Source: Tolypocladium sp. Sup5 PDA-1
Lineage: Eukaryota > Ascomycota > Sordariomycetes > Hypocreales > Ophiocordycipitaceae
DNA length: 64,000 bases
Assembly: GCA_000750105.3 (NCBI GenBank)
Contig: JPHH03000003.1
Location: 1,240,001 to 1,304,000 of the forward strand
Reading direction: 5' to 3'
Shown here piece after piece: positions 44,793 to 57,200 of this stretch. Position 1 is the stretch's first letter. Each line of letters starts with the position of its first letter. Both the position numbers and the translations under genes were made by a program. The notes below the pieces were generated by a model that ran no database searches, was not told the DNA's origin, and worked only from the letters and a program-made list of their open reading frames with translations.

Positions 44793-47700
44793 CTACAGGT
44801 TGATAATGTCCACCTCGGAAAAGTCGGGCGGGTTCTTGCCGTACACGACGCGCACCTTGCTATCGAGCGCCGTACCCTCGTTGCTTATCCAGATGTGCTC
44901 GCTGTAATCCCTCGTCCGCCGAACCTCGTCGTCGCTGACCCCGAGGTCGTCGCGGGGGATCCAGACCGTCGGCCGCCGGGCCCGCAGGGCATAGTGCAGG
45001 AAGGCGTGTCGTGTCAAAATGTCCCTCTCCTCGGGCGTCAGGTCCTCAATGTCGTCGTGGACACCGCCGTACAAGGCGTCTCCTATGGCCCGCTGGGCCT
45101 CCAGGTCCTTTTGGCGCTGCTGGCGTCGGTACTGCGCGGCTCTGGATTTGTCGTTCATCAACTTCAGCTTGCGAAGCTGGTTGCCGCCGTCCTTAGCCCA
45201 TGTACCAACTTGCTTGCCTCCGTCTCTCGCCCAGGAACCGACTTGCTTAACGTGATCCCGCAGCTGCCGTCCCTGTGCTCCTCGTTGAGGCCGCATCTGC
45301 TGTAGCTCAATGTCCTTGTCGTCGCCCAGTAGATGAGGCGACTTCTCTCCGACGCTATCCGCCTCTCCCTCTTCGTCATCCTGCGGCTCATCGTGAGACA
45401 CGCCGAATCGAAGGTCCTGGGCCCGCTGGAAAGCTTCGTCGCGGAGCACCGCTTCGTCCTCAAAAGTGATCGGGAGGTATCTGAAAAGCGGCGAAAAGGA
45501 CATGTTGAGGAGTACTTGGTAGATGATCGTCAGGGCCAAGACCACAATCATGATGACGCCGTGTGTGGTGCAGGCATGATTTCCCTCGGTATCTGTGACA
45601 ATGAAGAACAAGCCGGCCATGCAGAGCTCCATGAAGTATATTCCCGTAAAGGTCTGGTTTATGGCTCGCGGGTAGAGGACGCCACCGGTGTCCGTCTCAA
45701 ACCTGTTGACGTACAACATGGCATATCTCTGAGCGAGCCACAGCAGACTAAAGGTGATGACGGCGAATACTGAAATCAATGGCGCAATGACGCAGTACAC
45801 CAGGCCAATGCAGGCAAAGTTGGTGTAGACTGGGAAAAACGAGCCCCAGGTGATCTGGTTGAGCTTGGTATTCCGTGACCACTTATTCCGTGCCGTGCTG
45901 TCAAACATCGGCGCGAGAACGAACCAGGCGAGTAAGGCACCGACCTGGAGCAGAGTACCAGAGCTTGTCGATAGTGCCTGAAGAACCATGTAAGAAAAGA
46001 AATAGTTGGCCGAGGCAGGTAGGTTGTTGGCGAGAAGGTCCAGGACGGCTCCGACTGACGAAAGCTTTTTTATGTTATCGACGAACTCATTAAGTGACCG
46101 CGCGAAGAACGACGCAATCGACACGATGAGGAAGACCTGGGTGAACAGAAAGACGAAGTAGAAGATTTGCACAAACTCCGTCTTCTGGGCGCCTGTCTTG
46201 GCACCCTTGAATCCAGCCAAGAATGTGAGGATGATTGGTACCAGAATGAGCAGAATCGCGAGCATAGCTGCGGGAAGCACACCGGAAATGGCCTTGACGA
46301 GGGTTCCGGCAGTCTTGTTGTCTTTGAGAAAGCTGAGAAACTCGGCATTCTCAATGAGTTTGTCCAGCTGGCTCAAGGCCGCCGTCCAAGCCACAGGAAT
46401 GGCCCACAGGAAAATCATGGCGGAAACGGTGACGGTGACTATGGCCGTTCGAAGCCATTCCTGCCACCAGTTGAGCGCCATGTTGTCCCAAACAACGTCC
46501 CGGGGCGATATTTCGTTCATGCGGGGCGCCATCTGCCTCGGCAAATGATGGACAACGCTCTGACAGGCCATGTGCGCCGCGACTTGGTGGTTGAACTGAA
46601 CGAAAGCGGAGGACATCAGGGGGAACCGTTCTGGGTGCCTTTGGTCTTCTTCGATTTCCAGGTTCAATCGTGCGAGCTCTTCTCGGCACCAATAGATGGT
46701 GTCCACTTTCTTGTTGAATAGGGGAAACCCGGGCAACCAGGTGATTCCAAACGGAGACAGGCGATGCGTAGGGCGGTGTTTCTTCTTAAGATATTTCTCC
46801 CATTCTGCACCACCATCCTCTTCCTTGTAATCGGAATTGTAGGCAGAAGGGTACTCGTAGGTGTCCTCGTCCTTGCCGCCCATGAATGGCAGAGACCCTT
46901 TGATCGTCAGCCACAGAGTCTTTTGGTCCTCCGACTGCCTGGCCATGAACTCCTCGGCCTCGGCGCCCTGAGGGATTGGAGAGGCGTAGCCGCCGGACGG
47001 AGGTTTCCAAAACTGCCAAAACTTTATCCGTTCCTGAAGAATCATGTCGTCGGCGTTGTCGAGCGTTCGGACCGTGTTACCAGCAGCCGCGGTGTGGCTG
47101 TTTTTCTTCTGTATGGCCCTGGTAGAGCTCTCTGAGATGGTGGACGCGGCGCGGGAGTGGGTGCGTTGTGCTTCCAGCGATTCCGCGGGAATTGGCGATG
47201 GGATTGCCTGCTCGGCAGCGTTCTGGGCCCTTGCTGGGTCCAACGGCTGGAGAGCGTTGGTCCGCTCGTCCGTCGGATTCGTGCTCATGAAACCGTTGTT
47301 TGTGCCCAGCGTGTCGTTAACCCCGCCGCCTGCCTTCGTAGCAACGCCCTTGAGCCCCCTGCCGACTTTCGACAGCGGATTCTTGACTCCAGGCATCCTG
47401 AAGCCGCCAGACTCCTTAAGGTCCTCCTCCTGGACAGTGTCTAGGTCGTGATGGGCTTGCCCGTGCATATCTTGCTCGGACTCGTGGACGCCGGCGTCCA
47501 CCGTGTGAGGTACCTCGTGCTGGTTCCCGGCATCCGTTCCCAGATCGCTGATGGCTCTTTGATTCGCTTCCGCGTCCTCTTGAGCATCACGCGCGGCCCT
47601 TTCCTCCTTAGTGAGTGACTTGAGGTTCTGCTTCTTACGCTTCTTCTTCTCGCCGGCATCTCGTTGCTTCAACTGTGCCTTTTTGGCAGCCTTGATCAGG

Positions 47701-48689
47701 TCCGTCTCGGCAGATTCAAGCATAGAATGGACGTTGTCCCTGAGAGAAATTTTGTCCAGCAGCTTGGTCAGGTCTCGATTTAGCCATATATTCCTGACAC
47801 CGCCGGGAAAGACGTCAAACAGGCCCATCAGAGCTTCCTCGCTGAGCCACTTCTGAGGAATCGAGTTGACCAACACAGTGGTAGCCGAGGCTCGAAGTCG
47901 ATGCTCTGCGCTCGTGAGATAGTCCTGCCGAACCTTGATATACACTCGGAGTTCGAAGAAGAAGACGGCGCAGACCCAAATGACCACCAGAATAGCCATG
48001 ATGAGATGGGCGGTGTAGCGGCTTGTATGCTCCGGGCTAACGTTTCCCCAGGCAAGCGTGTCTAGGCCAGTGGGCGTGCTGTTGGACGATGCTTTGCTGG
48101 GATCCTTGACGTCGACCTCGTGCCCCTTTCCACCTATGTAGTTGATGGGAATGAGAATAGGTAGAACGATGGCACAAATGGGGATAAAGATGACGAGCAG
48201 GGTTTTCAGGTAGCGCAGGAAGAAATAGGCGTCCAGGCCGCACTTGTTGATGACCTCGCGATCGCTGTAGTCGATCAGGCCCTTGATCATGGCCATGAGG
48301 CTACTAGGCGGCGACTCGGTTCTCTCTCGCTCGGGGACCAGGTACGTTTTCGGTTTGCTAGGGGGGAGAGAAGGTCAGTAGGGAAGCGCAAGGTCTGGAG
48401 ATTTGTGTACGTACAAAATCCGAGCCAACTTGTTCCGCAGAAGCGTGAACAGCGTGAACTGCGCTGCGAAGATGGCCGCGGCGACACCGATGGCAGTTAG
48501 GAAACTGACGATTCCAATTCCTCGTGCATCCTGGGCTTTACCGCTCTGTTGGCCATTATCCCTACGGGCCAGCGCGGGGGTCGACCAGGGCGAAGAGGCT
48601 TCAGAGAGGGAAAGGGGATCGACAAAGGCAGCGTCTGCCGCGATCGTGTCCGCCCACGAGAGCGCAGAACCGAGTAGAATCGTGGCCAT
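44793..48689 (-). CDS. CSC1/OSCA/TMEM63-type stress-gated cation channel
   Basis: Multi-pass membrane protein of the calcium-permeable stress-gated cation channel family (DUF221/RSN1-like), expected at the plasma membrane. Exons 48415-48689 and 44793-48357 give 1279 aa. Membrane segment 1 (about 57-82) is followed by KPKTYLVPERERTE, the family's conserved post-TM motif, then YFFLRYLKTLLVIFIPI. The cytosolic part contains TVLVNSIPQKWLSEE and FPLFNKKVDTIYWCREELARLN (RRM-like fold). The channel core includes APRMNEISPRDVVWDNM, then about eight helices, with NYFFSYMVLQALSTSSGTLLQVGALL and YPRAINQTFTGIYFMELCMAGLF. Two features are unusual: a roughly 250-residue charged, Ser-rich insertion (about residues 315-560) splitting the cytosolic domain, and a long charged C-terminal tail. 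Typical members are 750-1000 aa. Start: first ATG before a short extracellular leader. Confidence 0.93.
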
Positions 48690-50436
48690 GGCTAAGTGCA
48701 GGTCGTGGATCAAAATATGTGTAGCGGTTTCCAAGCGTCGTCCGCCGCCGTCGTTATCGCCGTCGAGGTCGTCGAATAGCGGGAAGAGGGCGTGCCCGCG
48801 AGGGCAAAGGTAAGGAGGATGCTGCTGCTCTCAAGTCGTCTATTAAAAAGAGGCAACGTGCTGAGCAGGCTTACAAAAAATTCATAAGAAAGACATGAAA
48901 ACGATGGGCTCGGCAACAAACAAGAAGCACAGGTGCGGCGAGAGTGTTTTAGGAAAGTGAATCGAAGGCGATGATTTCGCTGGGCGCTCGCTTGGCTTAA
49001 TACCAAGGTACATCGAAGAGGCGAGGTGGACTGGAAGCTTGGAAGGTGCGCCAAGCGCGTCATGATTGGCAGCCGGTGCACTGTCTCGAGTAAACGGGTG
49101 CGGCCAGTGACATCAGAGGCTGTACGTGGCCGCCCAGGGGGGATGAAACCCCTGTGTCTCTGCAAGCCTGCCTTGCGCTGGGATGGATCCAGCCCAACGG
49201 GAGCCTCCCGGAGGCCCTGCCCCGCATGCTGCTTCACCGTGCCACGCCTTCGTCGGCCCGCGAGCATCTCAGTGGTCCGCTGGCGCCAGCTACATCATCA
49301 GGGAGACGAGCTAGGCGCCCTGTCGGCGCTTCCAAGAGCAAGGAACAATGTCGAATAAATCCAGGGGCAGGGAACCCCCCCTCCAAAGAAAAAAAGCCCT
49401 CTATTCCTTTATTGTTAACAAGGCGATTTGACGTTGTGTTTCGGTGACAGGGGACCTGCAATGTCGTCGTTGGCCCCCGCGTTTGCATGCACGTTACCGA
49501 GATCGATAACGACCCCAAGGCCACCATGCTGTTTGCCGACACCTCCCGCTGTCAGACCGGCTGTTGGTTCCACGACGAGGAATACATCTGCCGTGTGACC
49601 CGATCTTAGAGCACTTCTGACAGATCGACACCACGCTGCAACCCGGGGCTTTATCCGTAGGAATACCTACATCGGCTTTCGACCAGCCTCCGACGTCCTG
49701 CAGCTCGTTGTATGCATTTCGTACGAGGCGCCACCCACAGCAAACGTCCCGCCAATACCTACCTTAGGATGGTCTCAGTCACAACCGACACGAGAGACAA
49801 ACATGACGGGACTAGACGCCACAGGACGCCAAATGCGACCGCAGTGCTTTGTACTCCGGGCCAGATCACAGTCCAGCCAGTCTAATGCTCAGCCAAGAGC
49901 GCTCGTCGCGGTGTGATTTACACTCCGTAGTCAGTACGTGATTCCATTTAACCCAGCACATCAGACCGAGTGGTGTTACGGATGATAACGAAGCGTCCAT
50001 GAGAGGCAATCAGGGACAATTCAACTCCTTTAGAACGACTCTTGGTACTCCGTACAACGTGAATACAAACGAAAAGACCTGCATGACTGACAATAGCATA
50101 CTCGTAGGTAATCACACGGAGCCATAACGCCCCTGATTCCCAAAACAATGCCTCTGGCTGCCTCCCGTCCTTGAACGCCAAAGAAGCAATCCTGCTGGCT
50201 GCCAGAGAGTGTATTCCCGCCAAGCAGCCATGCTAGCGACCACCATCGCAAGCTCACCCACCGCCTCCCCGCAGAACTCCCTCGGTATCAGAACGCCGTC
50301 GTCCGCTGCGGGATCGTGTTTGCAGGGATTTTCAAGCTCGTGGATACCATTCCAGAGCCCACTCCTGTAGCTTGTCAGCAAATAGTGTGCTGCGCAGCGC
50401 AGCCATCCAGAGTACTTACATTTCGGTTCGTTCAGC
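48690..50436. other. Intergenic region of 1.7 kb with one coding-like relic
   Basis: Contains the channel promoter and the 3' flank of the CYSTM-like gene. A 53-codon cysteine-rich open stretch at 49451-49609 is listed separately. TACTCCGTA occurs at 50046-50054, and an 8-base ACTCCGTA near 49922. Otherwise no protein-like frame on either strand. Confidence 0.5.
49451..49609 (+). pseudogene. Orphan cysteine-rich C-terminal exon or relic
   Basis: 53 codons immediately after a GTGACAG acceptor-like site read as balanced protein with five cysteines: CNVVVGPRVCMHVTEIDND, ATMLFADTSRCQTGCW and HDEEYICRVTRS, then TAG. An in-frame stop lies just upstream (in the would-be intron), so it must be spliced to an earlier exon or be a truncated copy. 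I found no ATG with signal peptide upstream between the channel start and this point. Cysteine density suggests a small secreted protein, but no family is recognised. Low certainty that it is expressed. Confidence 0.35.
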
Positions 50437-50877
50437 TTAGAAGAGAATATCCAAGCAGCAGCAACACGCCAGACCAGCCAGCAAACCCTCGAGCAGTCCA
50501 GGCTTCCTCTGTTGCCTCTGCTGGGGAGCGTAACCTGGCCCCGGAGGATACTGCCCCTGAGGTCCGTAATAGCCTTGAGGCGGATACGGGCCCTGGCCAG
50601 CTGGATATGGCCCTGGCTGCTGCTGGTTGTAGTACCCCATCTGCGGCCCCGGCTGGTAGTAGCCTTGCTGCTGCTGCAGCGGCTGCTGCTGGTAGTAGTT
50701 TTGCTGGCCCGGGGGATAGAAGCCCTGTTGGCCCTGCTGGTCCTGCTGGCCCTGCTGGCCCTGCTGGTTCTGCTGATAGGGGCCGGGAGAGCCGGCGCCG
50801 TAGGCGGGCTTCGGGGCCTGAGGTGGATGAGGTGGAGCGCCATACGCCGGCGGAGGCTCGTCGCCTTTGTGGGCCAT
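50437..50877 (-). CDS. CYSTM-like Pro/Gln/Tyr-rich small membrane protein
   Basis: 146 aa, single exon. Starts MAHKGDEPPPAYGAPPHPP, continues as a low-complexity Gln/Pro/Tyr/Gly stretch (QQGQQGQQ, YYQQQPLQQQQGYY, GPYPPQGYYGPQGQYPPG), and ends LLEGLLAGLACCCCLDILF. The C-terminal hydrophobic Cys4 segment after a PPxY-rich region is the hallmark of CYSTM (cysteine-rich transmembrane) proteins, tail-anchored peptides associated with stress tolerance in eukaryotes; yeast examples are small plasma-membrane proteins. The PPAY motif could bind WW-domain ubiquitin ligases. Start: second in-frame ATG, because the upstream frame (from 50982) has no CYSTM character. The run of short repeats may vary in length. 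Confidence 0.8.
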   Translation of the reverse strand: MAHKGDEPPPAYGAPPHPPQAPKPAYGAGSPGPYQQNQQGQQGQQDQQGQQGFYPPGQQNYYQQQPLQQQQGYYQPGPQMGYYNQQQPGPYPAGQGPYPPQGYYGPQGQYPPGPGYAPQQRQQRKPGLLEGLLAGLACCCCLDILF

Positions 50878-51782
50878 GTTGGTCGGCTTCGGGTGTCCGA
50901 TGGTCGTGGGAGGGTTCGATGGCAGCAGCGATTGCTGTCCGGCGATGGATGTTTGATGCAGAATCACAGGAGAGTGCCCCAAGGGAGATGCGCAGGTAAA
51001 GAAGGCCGCGGTCGAAACTCTCCGCGTGTCACAGGACGCTTCGGCGCCACGGACGGGGCCTACGGCGGCTTCTGATTACGTGGAGGCCGGAGATTACGTG
51101 GAGGGTTGGCGAGAAGGTTGCTGCTGCGCCACGCTTGGCTTTGAGTTGGCGGTTGTCTATGAGCGGAAAATGAACACTGCTAAGCCAGACTCGTAAATAA
51201 AGCTTGGCTAAATATTGCTAGTATCGCAAGCAGTTCGGATTATGACCTCTCCTTTGACAGCGTATGCAGTTCAGGTAAGTATTCGCTTCATCGGAGCTCA
51301 AGTACCTATTCAACGGAGCACCTAAAGCTACCTTTGCGCCACAACGTTTGACTGACATCCTCACAGCCTCACAAAGACAAAGTCGAACGCACATGCCCTG
51401 CCAGGAGCCTGGCGTCAAAAGTAGGGAAAACCAAAGAGTGAAAGGCGCTGCATAAGAAAGAGCCATTGTATCATTCGTACAATTGCCACTTGTCTACGAA
51501 GTACTTCCAATAGATTGTACTTCGTACTCGAATGTTCCTCTGTATCTAGCTCGAGTTGTTCACGGCCGATGCACGTGACTTGCGGTCAGCCACATCAAAT
51601 GTGGCTGGACTCGTGCCCCACCCCTCCTCGCATCGCACCACGAAAAAGTGTGAAATTCATCGAGCAACGAGAAACCCCACGATCACGATCCAAAGCCCCC
51701 AGACCGCGTTCAACGATACTGCGCCGAGCAAAGACACAAAAGCATACGAGAAGAAGAGGTTTCCGGACGCACCACACTCATC
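50878..51782. promoter_or_regulatory. Divergent promoter, CYSTM-like gene / eIF3g
   Basis: 905 bases between divergent starts. TACGAAGTA (51495-51503) and TACTTCGTA (51518-51526) form an inverted pair 14 bases apart. A direct repeat of GATTACGTGGAGG-like sequence lies near 51075-51105. No gene seen. Confidence 0.55.
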
Positions 51783-52785
51783 ATGGCTACCACGGCGCCG
51801 CCCAAGCCCAAGTGAGCAGCTGTCCTCTACCCCGAGCGCGAGTTTCGTGGCTAACCCCACCATCAAAAAGGCACGACTGGGCCGACGACGACGACATCGA
51901 GGAGACAACCACCGACCTCCCGCCGCCCCAGACCATCTCCAACAAGGATGGCACCAAGACCACCATCACCTACCGCTACAATGACGACGGCCAAAAAGTG
52001 AAGACGACGCGCCGCGTCCGCTACGTCACGCACACCGAGACCGTCAACCCGCGCGTCGCCGACCGCAAGACCTGGGGCAAGTTCGGCCAGAGCGCAAAGG
52101 ACGGCGCCGGCCCGGCCCATGACACGACGACCGTTGGCGAGAACATCATCTTCCGGCCCAGCGTCAACTGGCGCAAGGATGCCAAGGACGAGGCCCAAGA
52201 CCCGAACGCGCAGCAGATGAAGGACAAGCTGAAGGACAAGAAGGTCAAGTGCCGTATCTGCAACGGCGAGCATTTCACGGCCAGGTGTCCGTACAAGGAC
52301 ACGATGGCGCCCATCGGCGAGAGTGGCGCCGCGGATGTTGCCGCGGGAATGCCCGACGACGCCAACGTCGGCGCCGCGGGAGCTGGAAAGAAGGGATCAT
52401 ATGTGCCTCCGGCGATGCGCGGAGGGGCCGCTGGAGCTTCAGCTGGGGAGCGGATGGGAGGAAAGTATGGCGAGCGGGACGATCTTGCGACGCTGCGCGT
52501 CACCAACGTAAGTTGCGGCGACTGTCCAGCATTTGTGCACGGGCTAACCATATTTCCCAGGTTTCCGAAATGGCAGAGGAGGGCGAGCTGCGGGACATGT
52601 TCGAGCGCTTCGGACGAGTCACCAGAGTATTCCTTGCCAAGGACCGGGAAACCGGCATGGCCAAGGGATTCGCCTTTATCAGCTTCGCAGACCGCGGCGA
52701 TGCCGTCAAGGCCTGCGACAAGATGGACGGATATGGTTTCAAGCATCTCATTCTCAGGGTCGAGTTTGCCAAGAAGGCTGCGTAG
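51783..52785 (+). CDS. tif35: Translation initiation factor 3 subunit G
   Basis: Core subunit of eIF3, needed for scanning and reinitiation on the 40S ribosome. Exons 51783-51811, 51871-52507 and 52561-52785 give 296 aa. After a short MATTAPPKPK leader come HDWADDDDIEE and the eIF3g N-terminal region (TTDLPPPQTISNKDGTKT; RKTWGKFGQS), then the CCHC-type knuckle CRICNGEHFTARCP, a Gly/Ala linker with YVPPAMR, and a C-terminal RRM with RNP-type GMAKGFAFISF and LRVTN. The third exon begins exactly after LRVTN, a common intron position in RRM genes. The start is the first ATG, and the 29-nt first exon is supported by clean GTGAGC and AAAAAG junctions. Confidence 0.95.
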
Positions 52786-54295
52786 GCTGGTTCTCTCTTG
52801 TCATAGGGTTGTTTAGGGACATGGTTAATGCATTTACGGCTGTGAGCTGGACATCTGGAGAGTGCTTCTGAGTGATTCTGTCACGCCTTTGTGAGCGATT
52901 CTGTTCCATGTCTTTGTGACATGCGTGACACTGTTCGACAACTTTGGGTTAGTGATGTGAACACTGTCCGCCTTCCATGAGCCACCAAGCTTTCCGAAGC
53001 CTGCTTGACAGGGAGCGGACTTGTCGTGCAGGCAAATCACATGCTTTTGAATCAGAGTGGAGGGTCGGCGTCCTTTTGCAGCGGGCTAGACTTTATGCCA
53101 CATCATGGCCGCATTCCACTTCAGGTTACTCTAGCCGATACGTAATCCGTGGTCGACTGGCATCCTATGCCGTGTTCGTTGAGTCGGTACTCCCTACGAA
53201 TTCCGTAGGTGTGATCCGATGGATGCTGCGTGTCCAGTGTGTGTCAGGGCTATGAATAAGGCCTCAACAGGAAGAACTGCTTCCTTCGAGGACGTTCTAC
53301 GACATCGTGCCCCGCTACCGATTGTTGGGATGGATGTTAGTGGACCACTTATTGGTTACCCATGTTTGCCTGCGTCGCGAGTGGGTTCTCTAAAGTACAT
53401 GATACGAGTACGAAGTTCGCTGGCGCTACGAAGTACCATGATGGTGTTTGCGTTGGGCATAAAGACGGTGCCAATAGACTCGATACCACGACTGTTGCTC
53501 CTCGGGCTGGTTGGTGGAGGCAACATGCAGAGTTGCAGACACCATCAGCCCTCGATCCAAAGGAGTTGGTTGCCTCAGTCACAATGTGAGCATCTCGGGA
53601 CAATGCGGGCTTCTCCTTCACCAGCGGGGAACGAATTACCGTGGTTGAGGGCGAACCACAGGCGTTCACTCACCCATCCAGCCTGCAGCCGGTGATAGCC
53701 TGGCCAGTAACAGCGAGCGCTAGTCGCTGTAGTCGGGGGCGGGACGTCGCGGTGCAGCGCGTGGCCACAGGCTGGAGCGTGACCTGACGGGCCTGTAGTG
53801 GCACTAATGCGGTGGAGGCTCTCCTCCCTGGTTACACGACGGCCGTCCAATGCCTCGACCCCTGTCCATTCCAGCAGCCTGCAAGGAAAAAGCGAGACAC
53901 GGGCCAGCAAATAATACGACGCGACGGGCACATGTCAACACTCTGGCGAGTCTGGCTCGACGAGAGATTCCACGCTGCGGGCGGGACGAGATCGACGGCT
54001 CTGCACTGCAACCCTCCCTGAACCGCCAACTCTGGACACCTGCACACCCAACCTCACTTGCGGAGTGGTGACGTCTGGCTTCCACGTCCACTTCCCTTGC
54101 GGCACGCGAGCTGCTGCCTCTCTCCCCACAGCGCCAGCCGGTTCCCGCAGCTCGCTTCAAAGCCCTATGGAGCGCAATACATAATTGAGCCCACTTCCCG
54201 CGCCATTGGTATACGTCTCGCCGACCCTCAACTCTTTCCCTCCTCTTCGACTCGCATTGGCTTTCAACGGAGCCGATTTCGACGTCGCCGCCGCC
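52786..54295. promoter_or_regulatory. Intergenic region upstream of CHO2
   Basis: 1.5 kb. TACGAAGTA at 53427-53435. No protein-like frame recognised on either strand. A pyrimidine-rich leader (about 54225-54260) precedes the CHO2 start codon. Confidence 0.5.
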
Positions 54296-57200
54296 ATGAG
54301 CACCGCCGCTGAGATTCCATCCGACGGCGCCGAGCTGCGCCAGCGGCAGGCTCGGGGGCAGTCGCTGCACGCTGTGAATGGAGTCAACTCTGAGCATGCT
54401 GCCTCGGAGGGTAACCTGCCTCTCGAGCAGGAGCAGCAGCAGGAGAGTACGAAGAATAAGAAGACGTTTGGCCGGACGCCAGACGGCACAGGTGCGTCAG
54501 CCACTAACGCAATGCAATGGCTTGCATCAGGCATATGCATGTCCAGCTAACACAGCCCTCGATCTATAGTCTTTGTCGTTCCCACTACCCATGACATGGT
54601 ATCTCAGCTCCTCGACCCTCGACAGCCCAAGAACCTATCCGACGTTGCCGTCCTGGGAATCCTGGCGCTTCACATCCTGCTCGCCTATGGGCTCCCTGCC
54701 GGCTGGAAACGACCCGTCTTCGCCCTCATCTTCCTGTGCTGGAGGGCGGCCTACAACTTCGGCATCGGCGTCCTGCTGCACATTCAGTCTCACCACCGTC
54801 GCCTCATCACCTGGGCCCTGCGCTGGAAGCTGTTCGAGGACCCCAAGACGGGCAAGAACCCGCGACCATGGCTGTACAAGCTGCTCAAGCGCGAGCTCGA
54901 AGCCAAGATTCCCGAGGACTACGAGTTCGAAAGGGCACCCGTCGAGTACAACACGTGGCTGGTCTTCCGGAGGGTCGTGGACTTGATCCTGATGTGTGAT
55001 TTCGTGTCATATTGCCTCTTCGCCGTCGTCTGCGGCCACACCCCCAGCGGCGAGGGCAGCCTCATGAGCATCGCCCGCTGGTCGCTCGGCCTCGCCCTCG
55101 TCGGGTTCAACCTGTGGGTCAAGCTGGACGCCCACCGGGTCGTCAAGGACTTTGCGTGGTACTGGGGTGACTTCTTCTATCTCGTCGACCAGGACTTGAC
55201 GTTTGACGGCGTGTTTGAGATGGCGCCGCACCCCATGTACTCGATTGGCTACGCTGGCTACTACGGCATCTCGATGATGGCCGCCAGCTACGAGGTGCTC
55301 TTCATCTCCATAGTCGCCCACCTCGCTCAGTTCGCCTTCCTCGTGACTGTGGAGAACCCTCACATCGAAAAGACGTACAACCCTCCGCCGCCGCGGAAGA
55401 CGGTCCTGGCCCGGAGCCAAAGTGATCCCAGCGTGGTCCTCGACTTGCAGGACGACAACTTCTCCGACCGCTCGTCTGCTGCTGCCGCTGGTTTCCCCCC
55501 TCAAGAGTCGCCCACGGCGGTGCATAACATGGTGGGCTTCGGCAACATGGACTTGTTCCGCGTGCCTGACTGCGTCGTCGTCATCCTCCCTCTGTACGTA
55601 GCAGTGCTGACGCTCGTGACGCCGTCGACGCCGCTCTGGCAAGTCGTCTTCGTGGCCCACGCGCTGGCCTGGCGGGTGTGGTACCACCTCGGGCTCGGCA
55701 TCATCCTCGACCGGCAGTCCAAGACCAAGATGTGGACGCGGCACTTTCTCAAGTTTGGCGAGAGCGCCGGCGAGGCGTGGCGGCAGTGGAAAGGCATGCA
55801 CCACATCAGCATGATCATGTGCAACACGGCCTTTGTCGCCGCGTGCTGGAAGATGTACTCGCCTCCCGAGGACTGGGGCTATGGGCTGGTGCTCCTCAAG
55901 CACGTCATGGGCGCCTCACTCGTGGCGCTGCAGCTGTGGACGGCGTTTAGCGTCTACGACTCGCTCGGCGAGTTTGGCTGGTTCTGCGGCGACTTCTTCT
56001 TCGACCAGGAGGCCAAGCTTACTTACACGTCCATCTATCGCTTCCTCAACAACCCCGAGAGGATCTTTGGAACGGCGGGTGTCTGGGGCGCCGCTCTCAT
56101 CACGTGGAGCAGGTCCATCTTCATCATGGCCATCATCACACAGATCCTGTCTGTCTTCTACCTGTCGTTCATCGAGAGACCGCACATGCAAAAGGTCTAC
56201 GGCAGAAGTCTGCGACGAGAGGCTGGTCTCACCAAGTTCATCAAGCGCTCGCTGCCACCGCCCGTCAAGGGCTGGCAGGAGAGCATGGACAAGGTGCTCG
56301 ACGGGACGACTCACTTTGTCGAAGACTTCCTCGACACGGCACGGCCCAAGTTTGCGTCGGGCGTCAAGACGATTGTGCGCGATACCTCGGCTCTCTTCAA
56401 CATGGCACCGGCTCGGCTCACGATTACGAGGCTTGCGCCAGACCTGGCGGGCCTGGATCCCAAGGATTACTCACTGTCGGTTGAGGGCACAGTCTCCGTC
56501 TCTGCGTCATCGAGGGACCGAGCCACCGGCAAGGAGAGCTTGACGGGTAGGTTTCCAAAGGCTGTAAAGACCATGATCTATGAGTATGGCGCGCCTCTGA
56601 AGGTCAAGTGGCGAGCCCCGGCAAACCACAGCAAAAAGGACTGGATCGGCCTCTACATGGTTACGGACAACCGCTCCAGGGAGGGTACGGAGGTGTCGTC
56701 TCTCGGCCGCTGGGCACCGACGAGCGCCGGGAGCTACGATGCGTTGACGGCCGACAGCAGCATCGTGACGCCAGAGCATGGCCTGCCAAAGACTGACCCT
56801 TCTGAGCCTGACATGGTGGAGGGTGAGGTCATCTTCCAGGGGGATAAGCTGTGGTGGACGCAAGGCGTGTTTGAGTTCCGCTACCACCACGACGGCAACC
56901 ACAACGTCATGGCCCTTTCGGAGCCGTTTGAGATCCACATCGGACAGTTCGCCGAAGACGACGTTGATGTGGACGCCAAGGGCATGTACGCTACGGCGGT
57001 CGAGTCTGCCATCCTGCCGGTCATCCAGAACTGCCTGGACCGGGACCCGGATATCGCGCCGAGCACCTTCGACGAGCCGTTTGGCAGCCACGTGGAGCGG
57101 GACAGCAAGTACTCCAAGAGGATCGTGTACGCCATCCGCGAGATGTTTGGCATCGAGTTTGCGCCGGCCGTGGTGCTCGCGGACCGCAACGTGAGGAAGC

